Positions 1 through 8,851 are shown, counted from the stretch's first letter. The stretch: 64,000 nucleotides of DNA from Marivivens geojensis (GCF_023540835.1 NZ_JALKCU010000001.1:1054001-1118000); one strand, 5' to 3'. Numbers and translations are program-made. Notes: a model not told the origin generated them from the sequence alone.

Positions 1-131
1 TGGGCCTGATCGATAAGATCAGAGAGATGCGCCAATCCTTCGAGGCTCAGCACGTTCATGGATTTGTTGGGCACATCCCAAGTGATAACGGCGACGCCAT
101 CGGCGTCTGTGGTCATGGTGAAATCGGTCAT
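1..131 (-). CDS. FadB-type 3-hydroxyacyl-CoA dehydrogenase/enoyl-CoA hydratase, N-terminal fragment
   Basis: Only the first 43 residues lie in the window; the gene continues beyond position 1. The reading frame starts with ATG at 131 (MTDFTMTTDADGVAVITWD...) and runs into a segment with PNKSMNVLS, which looks like the first strand of the enoyl-CoA hydratase (crotonase) fold at the N terminus of multifunctional FadB/FadJ proteins. It starts 13 bp after the thiolase stop on the same strand, and the FadA-FadB pairing is the classic beta-oxidation arrangement. FadB-type enzymes hydrate trans-2-enoyl-CoA and oxidise the 3-hydroxyacyl-CoA with NAD. From this fragment a stand-alone enoyl-CoA hydratase cannot be excluded; the neighbours favour the fusion enzyme. 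Confidence 0.75.
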   Translation of the reverse strand, partial: MTDFTMTTDADGVAVITWDVPNKSMNVLSLEGLAHLSDLIDQA

Positions 132-144
132 TGTCTTACCTCCC

Positions 145-1356
145 TCAGACGCGTTCGATAATGGTTGCGGCACCCATGCCGGATGCGATGCACAGGGTGG
201 CAAGGCCTGTGCCTTTGCCTGTGCGCTCTAGTTCGTCGAGCAGGGTGCCGATGATGATCGCGCCTGTCGCACCCAAGGGGTGGCCCATCGCAATCGAACC
301 GCCGTTGACGTTGACGACCGATGGATCGACGTTGAACGCCTGCATGAAGCGAAGAACGACCGAAGCGAAGGCTTCGTTCACTTCAAACAGATCAATGTCA
401 GAAATCGACATACCGCTGTCGGCGAGGATCTTTTCGGTCACAGGAACAGGACCCGTGAGCATGATCGTCGGATCGGTCCCGATTTTCGCGGTGGCGCGGA
501 TGCGAGCACGCGGTTTCAAGCCATATTTTTCGCCGAACTCTTTGTTACCGATCAGAACGCCAGCAGAGCCGTCTACGATGCCCGAAGAGTTCCCTGCGTG
601 GTGGATATGATTGATCCGTTCCAAATGTGGGTATTTCATCAGGGCGATTTTGTCGAAACCTGGCATCACTTCGCCCATGTCCTTGAATGACGCCTTGAGC
701 CCGCCGAGCATCTCTGTGGTCGTGCCGGGGCGCATGTATTCGTCATGATCAAGAATGGTGAGACCGTTTTGGTCAATCACAGGCACCACCGATTTGGCAA
801 AGCGGTTATCGTCCCATGCGGCCTTGGCGCGCCGTTGAGATTCAACCGCGAGCGCGTCTGCGTCCTCACGGCTAAAGCCGTACTCGGTCGCAATGATGTC
901 TGCCGAAATGCCTTGGGGGACGAAATAGGTGTCCATCGCAATCGACGGATCAACGGCAATCGCGGCACCATCACTGCCCATTGCAACGCGGCCCATCATT
1001 TCAACGCCGCCTGCGATGTAAGCCATGCCCGCGCCGCCCTTAATCTGGTTCGCGGCAATATTCACGGCTTCCATGCCTGAGGCGCAGAACCGGTTGATGG
1101 CAAGGCCCGGGATCGATTGGTCAAGGTCAGAGGCCAAAACCGCAGTCCGCGCCAAACAGCCGCCCTGTTCACCAACTTGGGTCACGTTGCCCCAGATCAC
1201 ATCTTCAACCGCGTGACCGTCTAGGCCATTGCGGGATTTTAGAGCGTTCAGAACATTTGCCGACAGGCGCACGGATGTCACTTCGTGCAGGCTACCGTCT
1301 TTGCGGCCCTTGCCCCGCGGCGTTCGGATCGCGTCGTAGATATAGGCTTCGGTCAT
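145..1356 (-). CDS. acetyl-CoA acyltransferase (thiolase, FadA-like)
   Basis: This is a 403-residue thiolase, the full family length. The nucleophilic cysteine is Cys91 in NRFCASGMEA, the catalytic histidine His359 lies in GGSIAMGHPLGATGA, and the second cysteine Cys389 lies in CIASGMGAAT. Thiolases cleave 3-ketoacyl-CoA to acetyl-CoA and a shortened acyl-CoA, or catalyse the reverse condensation. Because a FadB-type gene follows 13 bp downstream and an acyl-CoA dehydrogenase and MerR regulator lie upstream on the same strand, degradative beta-oxidation (FadA role) is more likely than biosynthetic acetoacetyl-CoA formation. The GST gene ends only 10 bp upstream, so these genes probably share a transcript. 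Confidence 0.93.
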   Translation of the reverse strand: MTEAYIYDAIRTPRGKGRKDGSLHEVTSVRLSANVLNALKSRNGLDGHAVEDVIWGNVTQVGEQGGCLARTAVLASDLDQSIPGLAINRFCASGMEAVNIAANQIKGGAGMAYIAGGVEMMGRVAMGSDGAAIAVDPSIAMDTYFVPQGISADIIATEYGFSREDADALAVESQRRAKAAWDDNRFAKSVVPVIDQNGLTILDHDEYMRPGTTTEMLGGLKASFKDMGEVMPGFDKIALMKYPHLERINHIHHAGNSSGIVDGSAGVLIGNKEFGEKYGLKPRARIRATAKIGTDPTIMLTGPVPVTEKILADSGMSISDIDLFEVNEAFASVVLRFMQAFNVDPSVVNVNGGSIAMGHPLGATGAIIIGTLLDELERTGKGTGLATLCIASGMGAATIIERV

Positions 1357-1366
1357 TCAGTCCTCC

Positions 1367-1999
1367 TCAGGCCGCAGGAAATGCGCGGCGCATCAAATCG
1401 TATGGGTGTTTCCAACCGGGCAGAGCCGCGATGCGGTCGAGCCAACGGTCGATATTGGGATAATCCTTGCGGTCGAACCCAAAGGGTTCGGGGTAATAAA
1501 GGTAGGCACAGCAGGACAGATCAGCATTGGTGACAGAGTTGCCAACGATCCAGTCGCGCCCTTCGAGGTGCGTCTCCAGCGTTGCAAAAGCCGCCTTCAG
1601 TCGACCGCTGACAAATCCGATGACCTCTTGTGGGCGTTTCTCTTCGGGTAGGAAATTCATCAGGAACCGCAGCATCCCCGCTTGGGACGAGAATTTGTGG
1701 TTATCCCAAAGGACCCAGCGCAGCACTTCGGACGCTTCACGGTCGTTCGCGCCACCGAATTTGCCTGTCTCTTTTGAGAGGTGATCCAAGATCGCGCCCG
1801 ATTGGGTCAGCACCAATTCGCCATCCACATAAACGGGGCATTCGCCCATCTCGTTCACTGCGCGAAACTCTGGGCTGCGCGATCCGCCTGCGAAGAAATC
1901 GACATAAATCGGGTCCCAGTCGACCTTGGCCAAGGTCAGAGCGAGTGCCACTTTGTACGAATGGCCGCTCTCCCCAAAACAATAGAGTTGTTTGGTCAC
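1367..1999 (-). CDS. glutathione S-transferase family protein
   Basis: This is a 210-residue protein with the two-domain GST layout. Residues 1-80 are a thioredoxin-like domain starting MTKQLYCFGESGHSYKV and containing the cis-proline/GSH-site segment MGECPVYVDGELVLTQSGAI. The helical C-terminal domain includes the N-capping-box region TNADLSCCAYLYY. It lies 10 bp upstream of the thiolase gene within the fatty-acid degradation cluster, and GST genes are often found among such genes in Rhodobacterales. The substrate is unknown; a detoxifying role for reactive acyl or enoyl products is inference from the context. The ATG at 1999 is preceded by a good AGGAGGA ribosome-binding site. Confidence 0.88.
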   Translation of the reverse strand: MTKQLYCFGESGHSYKVALALTLAKVDWDPIYVDFFAGGSRSPEFRAVNEMGECPVYVDGELVLTQSGAILDHLSKETGKFGGANDREASEVLRWVLWDNHKFSSQAGMLRFLMNFLPEEKRPQEVIGFVSGRLKAAFATLETHLEGRDWIVGNSVTNADLSCCAYLYYPEPFGFDRKDYPNIDRWLDRIAALPGWKHPYDLMRRAFPAA

Positions 2000-2029
2000 T
2001 GTCTCGTCCTCCTCAGTTCACCGTAAGCG

Positions 2030-2050
2030 CCGGGGGTTTTCCACCCCCGG
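2030..2050. repeat. GC-rich perfect hairpin in the GST leader region
   Basis: CCGGGGGT (2030-2037) and ACCCCCGG (2043-2050) form an 8-bp perfect stem with a 5-base loop, about 30 bp upstream of the GST start codon. No T-tract follows on the GST strand, so it is not an obvious terminator there. It could be a leader structure in the GST-thiolase transcript, or only one of the GGGGGTCCGGGGG-type intergenic motifs common in this group. Confidence 0.5.
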
Positions 2051-2156
2051 ACCCCCGGAGAGTTGTTGCAGCAAGGTGAACTGGCCACCTTTATCTTTTT
2101 TTAACGCCACCCTCTTATTCAGACCCCAAGGTACAGGTTGGAGAACCCAGGGCCCT

Positions 2157-2228
2157 GCAAGGTGAAGCCCTGTCCCGCGTCCTCCGAGAGAATGTCGCGG
2201 GCAGGGTGGAACTTTCGTTTCACCTTGC
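2157..2228. repeat. long interrupted inverted repeat between acyl-CoA dehydrogenase and GST genes
   Basis: GCAAGGTGAA (2157-2166) is exactly inverted at 2219-2228, and inside it GCCCTGTCCCGC (2167-2178) pairs imperfectly with GCGGGCAGGGT (2197-2207). A related shorter inverted pair, AAGGTG/CACCTT, lies at 2073-2091 and is followed by a T-rich run on the plus strand. The 286-bp gap between the acyl-CoA dehydrogenase stop and the GST start is otherwise empty. The repeat could fold in the operon mRNA as a segmenting or stabilising structure; its function is unknown. Confidence 0.55.
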
Positions 2229-2285
2229 CGTAACAACTCCCGCCGGAGGCTCCGACCGCGGGGAAGGGCGGTGCCAGATCAAAGT

Positions 2286-4058
2286 TTAGAACTGCTCTGC
2301 TGACAAATCCATGACAGTCTCCGCACCCGTTTCGATGCGGGCCAAATGCATCGCGCAGGCGGGCAGTTGGCGTGCCATGTAGTATTTGCCGGTTGCGATT
2401 TTGCCCTCGTAGAACGCGGTGTCGGAAGCGCCATTGTCGAGTGCGGAGTAGGAAGCTGCTGCCATCCGTGTCCACATCAGGCCGAGGCAAACATGACCCA
2501 TGAGGTGCATGAAGTCATAGGAGCCCGAGAGAGCGTTATTCGGGTTTTTCATGCCGTTCTGCATGAAATACATGCCCGCCGCTTGCATCTGTTTTGACGC
2601 ATTTTTCAGGCCTTCGACAAAGGGTTGCATCCGCTCATCGGTGTGGGCTTTGCACTCTGCCTTGACCATCTCAAAGAAGGCCATGACGTGTTTGCCACCG
2701 TCTTGGGCCAGTTTGCGGCCAACGAGGTCGAGCGCTTGGATGCCGTTTGCGCCTTCATAGATCATGGCAATCCGCGCATCGCGGGCGAATTGGGACATGC
2801 CCCATTCTTCGATGTAGCCGTGACCGCCGTAGACCTGCTGGGCTTGTACGGCCATTTCAAAACCTTTGTCGGTTTGGAAGCCCTTGATCACAGGCGTGAG
2901 CAAGGAGACTAGGCCATCGGCCGCCGCATCGCCAGAACGGTGTGCGCGGTCGATCAGGTTTGCGCCCCAGTAGGTCAACGCCCGCGCGCCTTCGGTAAAG
3001 GACTTTTGGTCCATCAGATTGCGGCGGATATCGGGGTGCACGATCAGCGGGTCAGCGGGACCGTTGGGGTTTTCTGCGCCCGTTACAGCGCGCCCCTGCA
3101 GGCGGTCTTTGGCATAGGCAACCGCGTTTTGGTAGGCGGCTTCGGATTGGGCATAGCCCTGAAGGCCTACGCCCAAACGAGCCTCGTTCATCATGGTGAA
3201 CATGGCGCGCATGCCTTTGTGCGCCTCGCCCACCAGATAGCCCGTCGCACCGTCGTAATTCATCACGCAGGTCGCGTTGCCGTGGATGCCCATTTTCTCT
3301 TCGATCTTTCCGACCGAAACCGCGTTGCGGTCGCCAAGCGAACCGTCATCATTCACCATGATTTTGGGCACGATGAAGAGCGAGACGCCTTTGATGCCTT
3401 CGGGGCCACCGACGATTTTCGCGAGAACAAGGTGGATGACGTTCTCGGACAGGTCGTGGTCACCCGCCGAGATAAAGATCTTTTGGCCTGTGATTTTGTA
3501 GCTGCCGTCGTCCTGCGGCTCTGCCTTGGTCCGCATGAGGCCCAAATCGGTGCCGCAATGCGGTTCGGTCAGGTTCATCGTGCCGGTCCAGTCACAGGTG
3601 ACCATCTTGGGTAGGAATTTCGCCTTTAGCTCGTCCGAGGCGTGGGCGTGGATCGCGGAGTATGCGCCGTGGGTCAGGCCCTGATACATGTTGAAGGCCA
3701 TATTGGCCGACACGAAGGGTTCCATCACGGCGGTGTTGAACACGTAAGGCAGACCCTGACCGCCGTATTCGGGGTCACAGTCAAGCGCGGTCCAGCCGCC
3801 TTCTTTCATTTGGTCAAAGGCCGCCTTGAACCCTGTCGGTGTGCGGATCACACCGTTTTCATAGGTGCAGCCTTCGGTGTCGCCAACCGCGTTCAGCGGG
3901 GCCAAAACTTCCGACGCGATTTTGCCAGCTTCTTCGAGCACGGCAGAAGTGAAATCGCGGTCCAGCTCGTCGTATCCGGCGATATCTTGTTCCGAGACCT
4001 TCAACAGGTCGTGCAGGACGAATTGGATATCTTTGATGGGGGCGGTGTAGCTGGGCAT
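2286..4058 (-). CDS. acyl-CoA dehydrogenase (long FadE/DmdC-like form)
   Basis: The protein has 590 residues from the ATG at 4058, longer than the ~380-residue short-chain family and typical of the roughly 590-600-residue FadE/DmdC-like group, which has an extra N-terminal helix domain and a C-terminal extension. Hallmarks are the FAD-contact segment [12 protein letters not shown], the [20 protein letters not shown] signature and the catalytic-base region [14 protein letters not shown]. It oxidises acyl-CoA to trans-2-enoyl-CoA with electron transfer flavoprotein as acceptor. An in-frame extension to 4145 exists, but GGAGGAG sits just upstream of the 4058 ATG, and [15 protein letters not shown] is the usual start of this family. 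It follows a MerR gene by 38 bp and probably supplies the first step for the thiolase and FadB genes downstream. The exact substrate (fatty acyl versus methylmercaptopropionyl-CoA) cannot be decided here. Confidence 0.92.
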   Translation of the reverse strand: MPSYTAPIKDIQFVLHDLLKVSEQDIAGYDELDRDFTSAVLEEAGKIASEVLAPLNAVGDTEGCTYENGVIRTPTGFKAAFDQMKEGGWTALDCDPEYGGQGLPYVFNTAVMEPFVSANMAFNMYQGLTHGAYSAIHAHASDELKAKFLPKMVTCDWTGTMNLTEPHCGTDLGLMRTKAEPQDDGSYKITGQKIFISAGDHDLSENVIHLVLAKIVGGPEGIKGVSLFIVPKIMVNDDGSLGDRNAVSVGKIEEKMGIHGNATCVMNYDGATGYLVGEAHKGMRAMFTMMNEARLGVGLQGYAQSEAAYQNAVAYAKDRLQGRAVTGAENPNGPADPLIVHPDIRRNLMDQKSFTEGARALTYWGANLIDRAHRSGDAAADGLVSLLTPVIKGFQTDKGFEMAVQAQQVYGGHGYIEEWGMSQFARDARIAMIYEGANGIQALDLVGRKLAQDGGKHVMAFFEMVKAECKAHTDERMQPFVEGLKNASKQMQAAGMYFMQNGMKNPNNALSGSYDFMHLMGHVCLGLMWTRMAAASYSALDNGASDTAFYEGKIATGKYYMARQLPACAMHLARIETGAETVMDLSAEQF

Positions 4059-4096
4059 TGTGCGGTCTTCTCCTCCGGTGGTGTGGGAAGGGCGCC

Positions 4097-4516
4097 TTAA
4101 GCCGCCCGTTCCGCGCGTAATTTCGCCAAATGTTGGCGACCCCATTCGATCTGCTGTCGGAGATCGTCGATGGCGGTTTCCAACTCGGCCTTTTGTTGCT
4201 CCATCTCGGCCAGATGTTGTTTGGCCACTTCGTAGGTCTTTACCAGCTGGGTTTCTTGCTGGTCGTCCAGTTCGTAGAGGTCGAGGAGCTGTCGGATTTC
4301 TTCCAGCGAGAAACCGAAGCGCTTACCGCGCAGGATCAGTTTCAAGCGGGCCCGATCACGTTTGGTAAACAGGCGTTTTTGCCCGTCACGGATCGGAAAC
4401 AACAGCTCTTTGGCCTCGTAGAACCGCAAAGTGCGAGGTGTTACGTCGTAGGCGTCACACATCTCGCGGATGGTCATAGTCTGGTTAGTTGTTTCGTTCA
4501 TGTTCGTCTCGCTCAT
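4097..4516 (-). CDS. MerR family transcriptional regulator (first gene of the beta-oxidation cluster)
   Basis: This is a 139-residue protein. The N-terminal winged helix-turn-helix of the MerR type spans about residues 14-80 ([20 protein letters not shown], then [32 protein letters not shown]). A glutamine/glutamate-rich dimerising coiled coil (about residues 85-130) follows. There is no cysteine-rich C-terminal metal site, so it is unlikely to be a metal sensor. In proteobacteria MerR proteins of this size next to acyl-CoA dehydrogenase and thiolase genes (LiuR-like) control fatty or branched-chain acid catabolism. The gene lies 38 bp upstream of the acyl-CoA dehydrogenase and has a LiuR-like palindrome in its own promoter region, which suggests autoregulation of the cluster. 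Confidence 0.9.
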   Translation of the reverse strand: MSETNMNETTNQTMTIREMCDAYDVTPRTLRFYEAKELLFPIRDGQKRLFTKRDRARLKLILRGKRFGFSLEEIRQLLDLYELDDQQETQLVKTYEVAKQHLAEMEQQKAELETAIDDLRQQIEWGRQHLAKLRAERAA

Positions 4517-4571
4517 GCGTTGACGTTATGGTAGCGCAATCTGCAAAGACAGTTTCACCATACAAGCCAAG

Positions 4572-4587
4572 TTTACCAGAACGTAAA
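4572..4587. promoter_or_regulatory. candidate MerR/LiuR-type operator
   Basis: TTTACCAGAACGTAAA is a near-perfect 16-bp palindrome (extended GTTTAC/GTAAAC arms at 4571-4576 and 4583-4588) located 56-71 bp upstream of the MerR start codon. It resembles the TTTACGT-n-ACGTAAA sites of LiuR-like MerR regulators. Smaller related motifs are nearby: TTACGTAA at 4638-4645 and CACGT-AAG-ACGTG at 4683-4695. The link to either MerR protein is inference. Confidence 0.5.
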
Positions 4588-4715
4588 CGAAACGCTGCGT
4601 CATTTTTCAGTATGACGAAAGGTCATTAAAGCTGTCGTTACGTAAGGCGAAATAATGTGAGCGTGCGGAATAACAATTTCCACACGTAAGACGTGAATTT
4701 TCAATTTGGGGTGGC

Positions 4716-5084
4716 TTAGCCGAGCGAGGCCAGCGTGTCGTCGCGGAGTGATTCCAGCTCTGCGATGGTTTGTTCGAGCTGGATCTTTTGCTCTGCCAGC
4801 TCAGCGAGCTGACCATTTGCCATCTCGACCCAACGGCGCATCTGCGCGTCGGTGCCTTCTTTTTCGTAGATCAAGAGCCACTGACGGATGTCTTCGAGCG
4901 AAAAGCCAAAGCGGCGACCGCGGAGGATCAGCGTCATTCGGGCGATTTCGCGGGCCCCGTAGAAGCGTGACCGACCTTCGCGCAAAGGGGAGATGAGTTC
5001 GATATATTCGTAATACCGTAGGGTCCGCGGCGTCACATCGAACTTCGCGCACATTTCTTTGAATGTCAGACGTGTATCCGGCAT
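4716..5084 (-). CDS. MerR family transcriptional regulator (second copy)
   Basis: This is a 122-residue MerR-type regulator paralogous to the one at 4097-4516. It has the helix-turn-helix [21 protein letters not shown], the wing segment GARE-IARMTLILRGRRFGFSLEDIRQWL, and a C-terminal helix with leucine/glutamine heptads (about residues 80-115) for dimerisation. It has no cysteine cluster. About 200 bp separate it from the next MerR gene on the same strand, and a thioesterase gene diverges from it at 5221. The conserved core shared with the neighbour suggests a local duplication. It may control the thioesterases, the beta-oxidation genes, or both; this cannot be read from the sequence alone. 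Confidence 0.9.
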   Translation of the reverse strand: MPDTRLTFKEMCAKFDVTPRTLRYYEYIELISPLREGRSRFYGAREIARMTLILRGRRFGFSLEDIRQWLLIYEKEGTDAQMRRWVEMANGQLAELAEQKIQLEQTIAELESLRDDTLASLG

Positions 5085-5220
5085 CTATCTCTCCCTCTTG
5101 ACCACACTAAGGCGAAAAAAAACGATGGGCAACCGCTCCTGACGCGACGGTAAATCTTCGACCAAGTCTTGCGTGTTTCCTCTGGATCGTGAACCAATGG
5201 AGCAACTAAAAGGATTGCCC

Positions 5221-5676
5221 ATGACTGACGAACCTCAACACCATCAAAATCGCAAGGCTCTGCTTGCTGATCAGTTTATCGCGACCCTTCCACACGCCAA
5301 AGCCTTGGCGATGCGGATGGTCGCCATCGGTGATGGGATGGCAACGATTGAGATGGATTATGACGAACGGTTCATTGGTGATCCCGAGACGGGCGTGATC
5401 CATGGCGGCGCGGTGTCTGCGCTGATGGACACGTGTGGTGGGGCGGCTGTGATGAGCCATCCGTCCTGTGCCGGTGGAACCGCCACGTTGGATTTGCGGA
5501 TTGATTACATGCGCCCAGCGACCCCAGGTCAAAAAATCACAGCGACGGCAGAATGCTATCACGTGACCCGCAGCGTGGCCTTTGTGCGGGCAACTGCCAC
5601 GGACGAGGATACAGCGCGGCCTGTGGCGACAGCGACGGGGGCCTTCACGGTCGACGGCAGTAAGGGGGGCAAGTGA
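5221..5676 (+). CDS. PaaI-family hotdog thioesterase (first of a pair)
   Basis: The protein has 151 residues from ATG 5221, which is preceded by AAAAGG; an ATG at 5173 has no good ribosome-binding site. It carries the hotdog-fold thioesterase signature around [19 protein letters not shown], in which the HGG motif and the downstream aspartate are the usual active-site elements. [16 protein letters not shown] is the central beta strand typical of PaaI/YdiI proteins. Such enzymes hydrolyse acyl-CoA thioesters, often hydroxyphenylacetyl-CoA or medium-chain acyl-CoA; the substrate here is unknown. It shares one base with a second hotdog gene downstream, so the two may form a heteromer or act on related substrates. 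Confidence 0.88.
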   Translation: MTDEPQHHQNRKALLADQFIATLPHAKALAMRMVAIGDGMATIEMDYDERFIGDPETGVIHGGAVSALMDTCGGAAVMSHPSCAGGTATLDLRIDYMRPATPGQKITATAECYHVTRSVAFVRATATDEDTARPVATATGAFTVDGSKGGK

Positions 5677-6176
5677 TGCGCAAACCAGAACCCGTTCAAG
5701 TGATCAAACAACGCCGTGATGCGGCCTTGGAAAAGCTGATCAGTGGCGTGCCCTATATCCAGTTCCTCGGCATCCAGTTTGACCGCCGTGGCGATGAATT
5801 GACCGCCGTGCTGCCGTTTGACGACAAACTAATCGGCAACCCGATGTTGCCAGCGATCCACGGCGGCGTGACGGCTGCGTTTCTTGAAACCACGGCGCTG
5901 ATCGAATTGGCGTGGGGGATGATGTGGCAAGAGATCGAGAGCGGCTCGGCTCCTGATTTCCAAATGGGTGATGCGCCGATCCGTTTGCCAAAGACCATCG
6001 ATTTCACAGTGGATTATCTGCGCTCTGGTCTGCCGCGCGATGCCTACGCACGGGCAACGATCAACAGGTCAGGCCGCCGCTACGCGAGCGTTCATGTGGA
6101 AGGCTGGCAGGACAATCGGTCGCGTCTCTTTGCGCAGGCCACAGGGCATTTCCTCATGCCGTCCAGCAATGGCTGA
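5676..6176 (+). CDS. PaaI-family hotdog thioesterase (second of a pair)
   Basis: This is a 166-residue hotdog protein starting at ATG 5676, whose A is the last base of the previous stop codon (TGATG), indicating translational coupling; a GTG at 5673 is an alternative start. The motif PAIHGGVTAAFLETTALIEL replaces the usual active-site aspartate with Glu-Thr, and TIDFTVDYLRSGLPRD matches the central strand of the fold. The last 8 bp overlap the start of the MATE gene. The three genes therefore form one operon. Its activity is inferred as acyl-CoA thioesterase; the altered active-site helix relative to the upstream paralogue suggests a different substrate or a structural role. Confidence 0.85.
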   Translation: MRKPEPVQVIKQRRDAALEKLISGVPYIQFLGIQFDRRGDELTAVLPFDDKLIGNPMLPAIHGGVTAAFLETTALIELAWGMMWQEIESGSAPDFQMGDAPIRLPKTIDFTVDYLRSGLPRDAYARATINRSGRRYASVHVEGWQDNRSRLFAQATGHFLMPSSNG

Positions 6177-7467
6177 CCTGAGCCATCGGCGCATCCTCAA
6201 GATCGCCGTTCCTATCGTCCTTGCCAATGTGACCGTCCCTTTGCTGGGGTTGGTGGATACGGGTGTGGTCGGTCAATTGGGCGCGGCAGAGCCTATCGGT
6301 GCTGTGGCCATAGGCGCGATGATCCTCACCTCTATCTACTGGGTGTTCGGGTTTCTGCGTATGGGCACCACGGGCCTCACGAGCCAAGCCATCGGGGCAG
6401 GGCACGCGGGCGAGGTTTCGGCGCTGCTTTTTCGCGGGCTTCTTTTGGGTGGTGGATTTGGGGCGGTCATCATCCTTTTGCAAATGCCCATCTTTGCGCT
6501 CTCGCTCTATCTCTCACCGGGGAGTGTCGGGGTTGAGGCGCTGGCCCATGATTATATGTCGGTGCGTGTGTGGTCCGCGCCTGCGGCGATCGCGCTCTAT
6601 GCGGTGAACGGCTGGCTGATCGCGGCAGAGCGGACGCGGGCGGTGCTCCTCCTACAGATCGTGATGAACGGGACGAACATCCTGCTCGATGTTTTGTTCG
6701 TGTTGGGTCTCGGCTGGGGTGTCGCTGGCGTTGCAGGGGCGACCTTTATCGCGGAATGGCTAGGGTTGGCGCTGGGCCTATGGCTCTGCCGTGATGCACT
6801 GCGGACAAGGGTCGGTTGGCCGGCGATCCTCGATCCTGCGCGGCTAAAGAATATGGCGGCGGTCAACACCGATATTCTGATCCGCTCGTTGGGTTTGCTC
6901 GCGGTTTTTGTGCTGTTCATTTTTTGGGGCGCTGGGTTTGGCGATGTGCCGTTGGCCGCGAACCAAGTGCTGTTGCAGTTCACTTCTGTCACGGCGTTTG
7001 CCTTGGACGGGTTCGCTTTTGCTGCGGAAACGCTGGTGGGTAAGGCCTTTGGGCGGCGCAATCCGTCAGAGCTACGTCAGGCCGCCTTACGTAGTTCGGC
7101 GTGGGGGCTGGGGGCATCGGTCCTGATGGCGGTAGGGTTCTGGCTGGGCGGCGGCACGATCATCGACATTTTGACCACCGCACCTGATGTGCGCGAAGAA
7201 GCGCGGATTTACCTGCCGTACATGGCAGTTGCGCCGATCCTTGGCCTGCCTGCGTTCATGTTTGACGGCATTTTCATCGGGGCAACCCGCAGTCGCGATA
7301 TGCGCAACATGAGTATCTTGTCGCTTGGGTTCTATCTGGTTGCTGCACTGACGCTGATGCCAGTCTTTGGCAACCACGGGCTCTGGATGGCGATGATGGT
7401 CAGCTATTGCGCGCGGGGGCTAACGCTCGCGATCCGCTACCCCGCACTGGAACGTGCCGCGGTCTAA
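6169..7467 (+). CDS. MATE family efflux transporter (DinF-like)
   Basis: The protein has 432 residues from ATG 6169, which overlaps the thioesterase end by 8 bp. About twelve hydrophobic membrane segments are visible, beginning ILKIAVPIVLANVTVPLLG, and PLLGLVDTGVVGQLGAAEPIGAV is the MATE family N-terminal signature with the conserved aspartate in the first lobe. The second lobe repeats the pattern from about residue 225. MATE proteins are inner-membrane Na+ or H+ antiporters that export drugs and metabolites, and the DinF subgroup is the closest by length and sequence style. The longer frame upstream of 6169 is only the overlapping thioesterase region. The substrate is unknown. The last 4 bp overlap the convergent arsC gene. 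Confidence 0.9.
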   Translation: MADLSHRRILKIAVPIVLANVTVPLLGLVDTGVVGQLGAAEPIGAVAIGAMILTSIYWVFGFLRMGTTGLTSQAIGAGHAGEVSALLFRGLLLGGGFGAVIILLQMPIFALSLYLSPGSVGVEALAHDYMSVRVWSAPAAIALYAVNGWLIAAERTRAVLLLQIVMNGTNILLDVLFVLGLGWGVAGVAGATFIAEWLGLALGLWLCRDALRTRVGWPAILDPARLKNMAAVNTDILIRSLGLLAVFVLFIFWGAGFGDVPLAANQVLLQFTSVTAFALDGFAFAAETLVGKAFGRRNPSELRQAALRSSAWGLGASVLMAVGFWLGGGTIIDILTTAPDVREEARIYLPYMAVAPILGLPAFMFDGIFIGATRSRDMRNMSILSLGFYLVAALTLMPVFGNHGLWMAMMVSYCARGLTLAIRYPALERAAV

Positions 7468-7802
7468 AGGATCGCGAGCACGTTTTCGGGCGGACGGCCA
7501 AGTGCCGCGCGGCCATTCGCAAATACGATGGGGCGTTCGATCAGCTTGGGATTGGCAGCCATCGCGTCAATCAGTTGATCGTCGTGGGCATTCGCAAGGT
7601 CGAGGTCCTTGAACAGCGCCTCTTTGCGCCGCACCAATTCGCCCGCCGCGAGGCCCAATATGGCGAGGGCCGAGCGCAGTTCATCAGCCGTAGGCACATC
7701 GTCGAGATAGAGACGAACCTCTGGCGTGATCCCTTTGTCGGCCAAAAGAGCGAGCGTCTCGCGGCTCTTGCTGCAGCGGGGATTGTGCCAGATGGTGATC
7801 AT
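7464..7802 (-). CDS. arsC: arsenate reductase (glutaredoxin-type, ArsC family)
   Basis: This is a 112-residue protein of the ArsC/Spx thioredoxin-like family. The catalytic cysteine is in [12 protein letters not shown] (Cys10), with the family arginine region [14 protein letters not shown] and the C-terminal [19 protein letters not shown]. ArsC reduces arsenate to arsenite with glutathione and glutaredoxin. No arsR, arsB or acr3 gene is nearby, so the physiological role may be different; family members without an ars operon are common. It overlaps the end of pyrD by 4 bp (ATGA-type coupling) and is the last gene of a DUF952-pyrD-arsC operon. Confidence 0.88.
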   Translation of the reverse strand: MITIWHNPRCSKSRETLALLADKGITPEVRLYLDDVPTADELRSALAILGLAAGELVRRKEALFKDLDLANAHDDQLIDAMAANPKLIERPIVFANGRAALGRPPENVLAIL

Positions 7803-8851
7803 GTCCAGTCGCCCCGTCCCGTGCCGACAGCATCCGCAACATTGGCAAAACCGTCGCGGGCCAGAAGTGCGTCCAGACCCCGTGCGATGTCATCCGCGAG
7901 GCTGATGCCGCCGTAGACCAGCGCGGTGTAGAGCTGCACGGCAGATGCGCCTGCGCGGATTTTCTGATAGGCTTGTTCAGCGCTGCCAACACCGCCGACA
8001 CCGATAATAGGAAGGGTGGTCAGGCCAGACAGACGCGCCAGCAGGCGGGTCGATTTTTCAAAGACGGGCTGCCCCGAAAGGCCGCCTTTTTCGTCTTTAT
8101 GCGCGCTGCGCAGACCATCCCGCGACAGTGTTGTGTTCGTCGCGATGATCCCCGCGATGCCAGAGGCATTGGCGACCTCAGCTACGTCGTCGAGTTCTTC
8201 GTGGGTCAGATCAGGTGCGATCTTGAGGAAGATCGGCAGCGGTTTTGCCAAACCGGCGTTCGTCTCAATCACACCAGCCAAGAGCGCGGCGAGCGCATCC
8301 TTGCCCTGCAGATCGCGAAGCTTTTCGGTATTCGGACTAGACACGTTGACCGTTGCGAAATCGAGATGGGCACCGCAACGGGCCAGAACGCGAGCGAAAT
8401 CCGCTGCGCGGTCTTCGCTGTCTTTGTTGGCGCCGAGGTTGAGGCCGATGATGCCCCCACGCGGTCGATTGGCAAGGCGGGTCGCGGCGGCTTCCATGCC
8501 TTCGTTGTTAAAGCCAAAACGGTTGATCGCGGCTTGATCCTCGGTGAGGCGGAAGAGGCGGGGTTTTGGATTGCCTGGCTGCGGGCGCGGCGTGATCGCG
8601 CCGACCTCTACAAATCCGAAGCCGCATTTCGCCAAAGCGTGCAGCGCGGTCGCGTTTTTATCAAAACCAGCGGCCAGACCGACAGGGTTCGGCAGCGACA
8701 TGCCAGCCACCGTGGTCGAAAGGCGTGGCGTGCTGAACGGGCCAGCCTTGGGGCCGAGGCCGAGGTTCAGCGATTTCAGAGCAAGGCCATGCGCCACTTC
8801 GGGGTCGGTGGAGCGCAGGACGCGCATCCCGATTTGTTCAAGTAGGGTCAT
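7799..8851 (-). CDS. pyrD: dihydroorotate dehydrogenase (quinone), class 2
   Basis: This is a 350-residue class 2 PyrD. An N-terminal membrane-associating helix region (about residues 1-40) precedes a TIM barrel that binds FMN. Readable landmarks are [15 protein letters not shown] near the start, [16 protein letters not shown] containing the catalytic-serine loop, [13 protein letters not shown], and the phosphate-binding [30 protein letters not shown] at the end. It oxidises dihydroorotate to orotate in pyrimidine synthesis and passes electrons to the quinone pool at the inner membrane. It starts within the stop of the DUF952 gene and its own stop overlaps arsC, so the three genes are translationally coupled. 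Confidence 0.95.
   Translation of the reverse strand: MTLLEQIGMRVLRSTDPEVAHGLALKSLNLGLGPKAGPFSTPRLSTTVAGMSLPNPVGLAAGFDKNATALHALAKCGFGFVEVGAITPRPQPGNPKPRLFRLTEDQAAINRFGFNNEGMEAAATRLANRPRGGIIGLNLGANKDSEDRAADFARVLARCGAHLDFATVNVSSPNTEKLRDLQGKDALAALLAGVIETNAGLAKPLPIFLKIAPDLTHEELDDVAEVANASGIAGIIATNTTLSRDGLRSAHKDEKGGLSGQPVFEKSTRLLARLSGLTTLPIIGVGGVGSAEQAYQKIRAGASAVQLYTALVYGGISLADDIARGLDALLARDGFANVADAVGTGRGDWT

Noticed and set aside
7464-7802. Arsenic resistance operon
   Set aside because: Only an ArsC-type reductase is present; no arsR, arsB, acr3 or arsH is adjacent.
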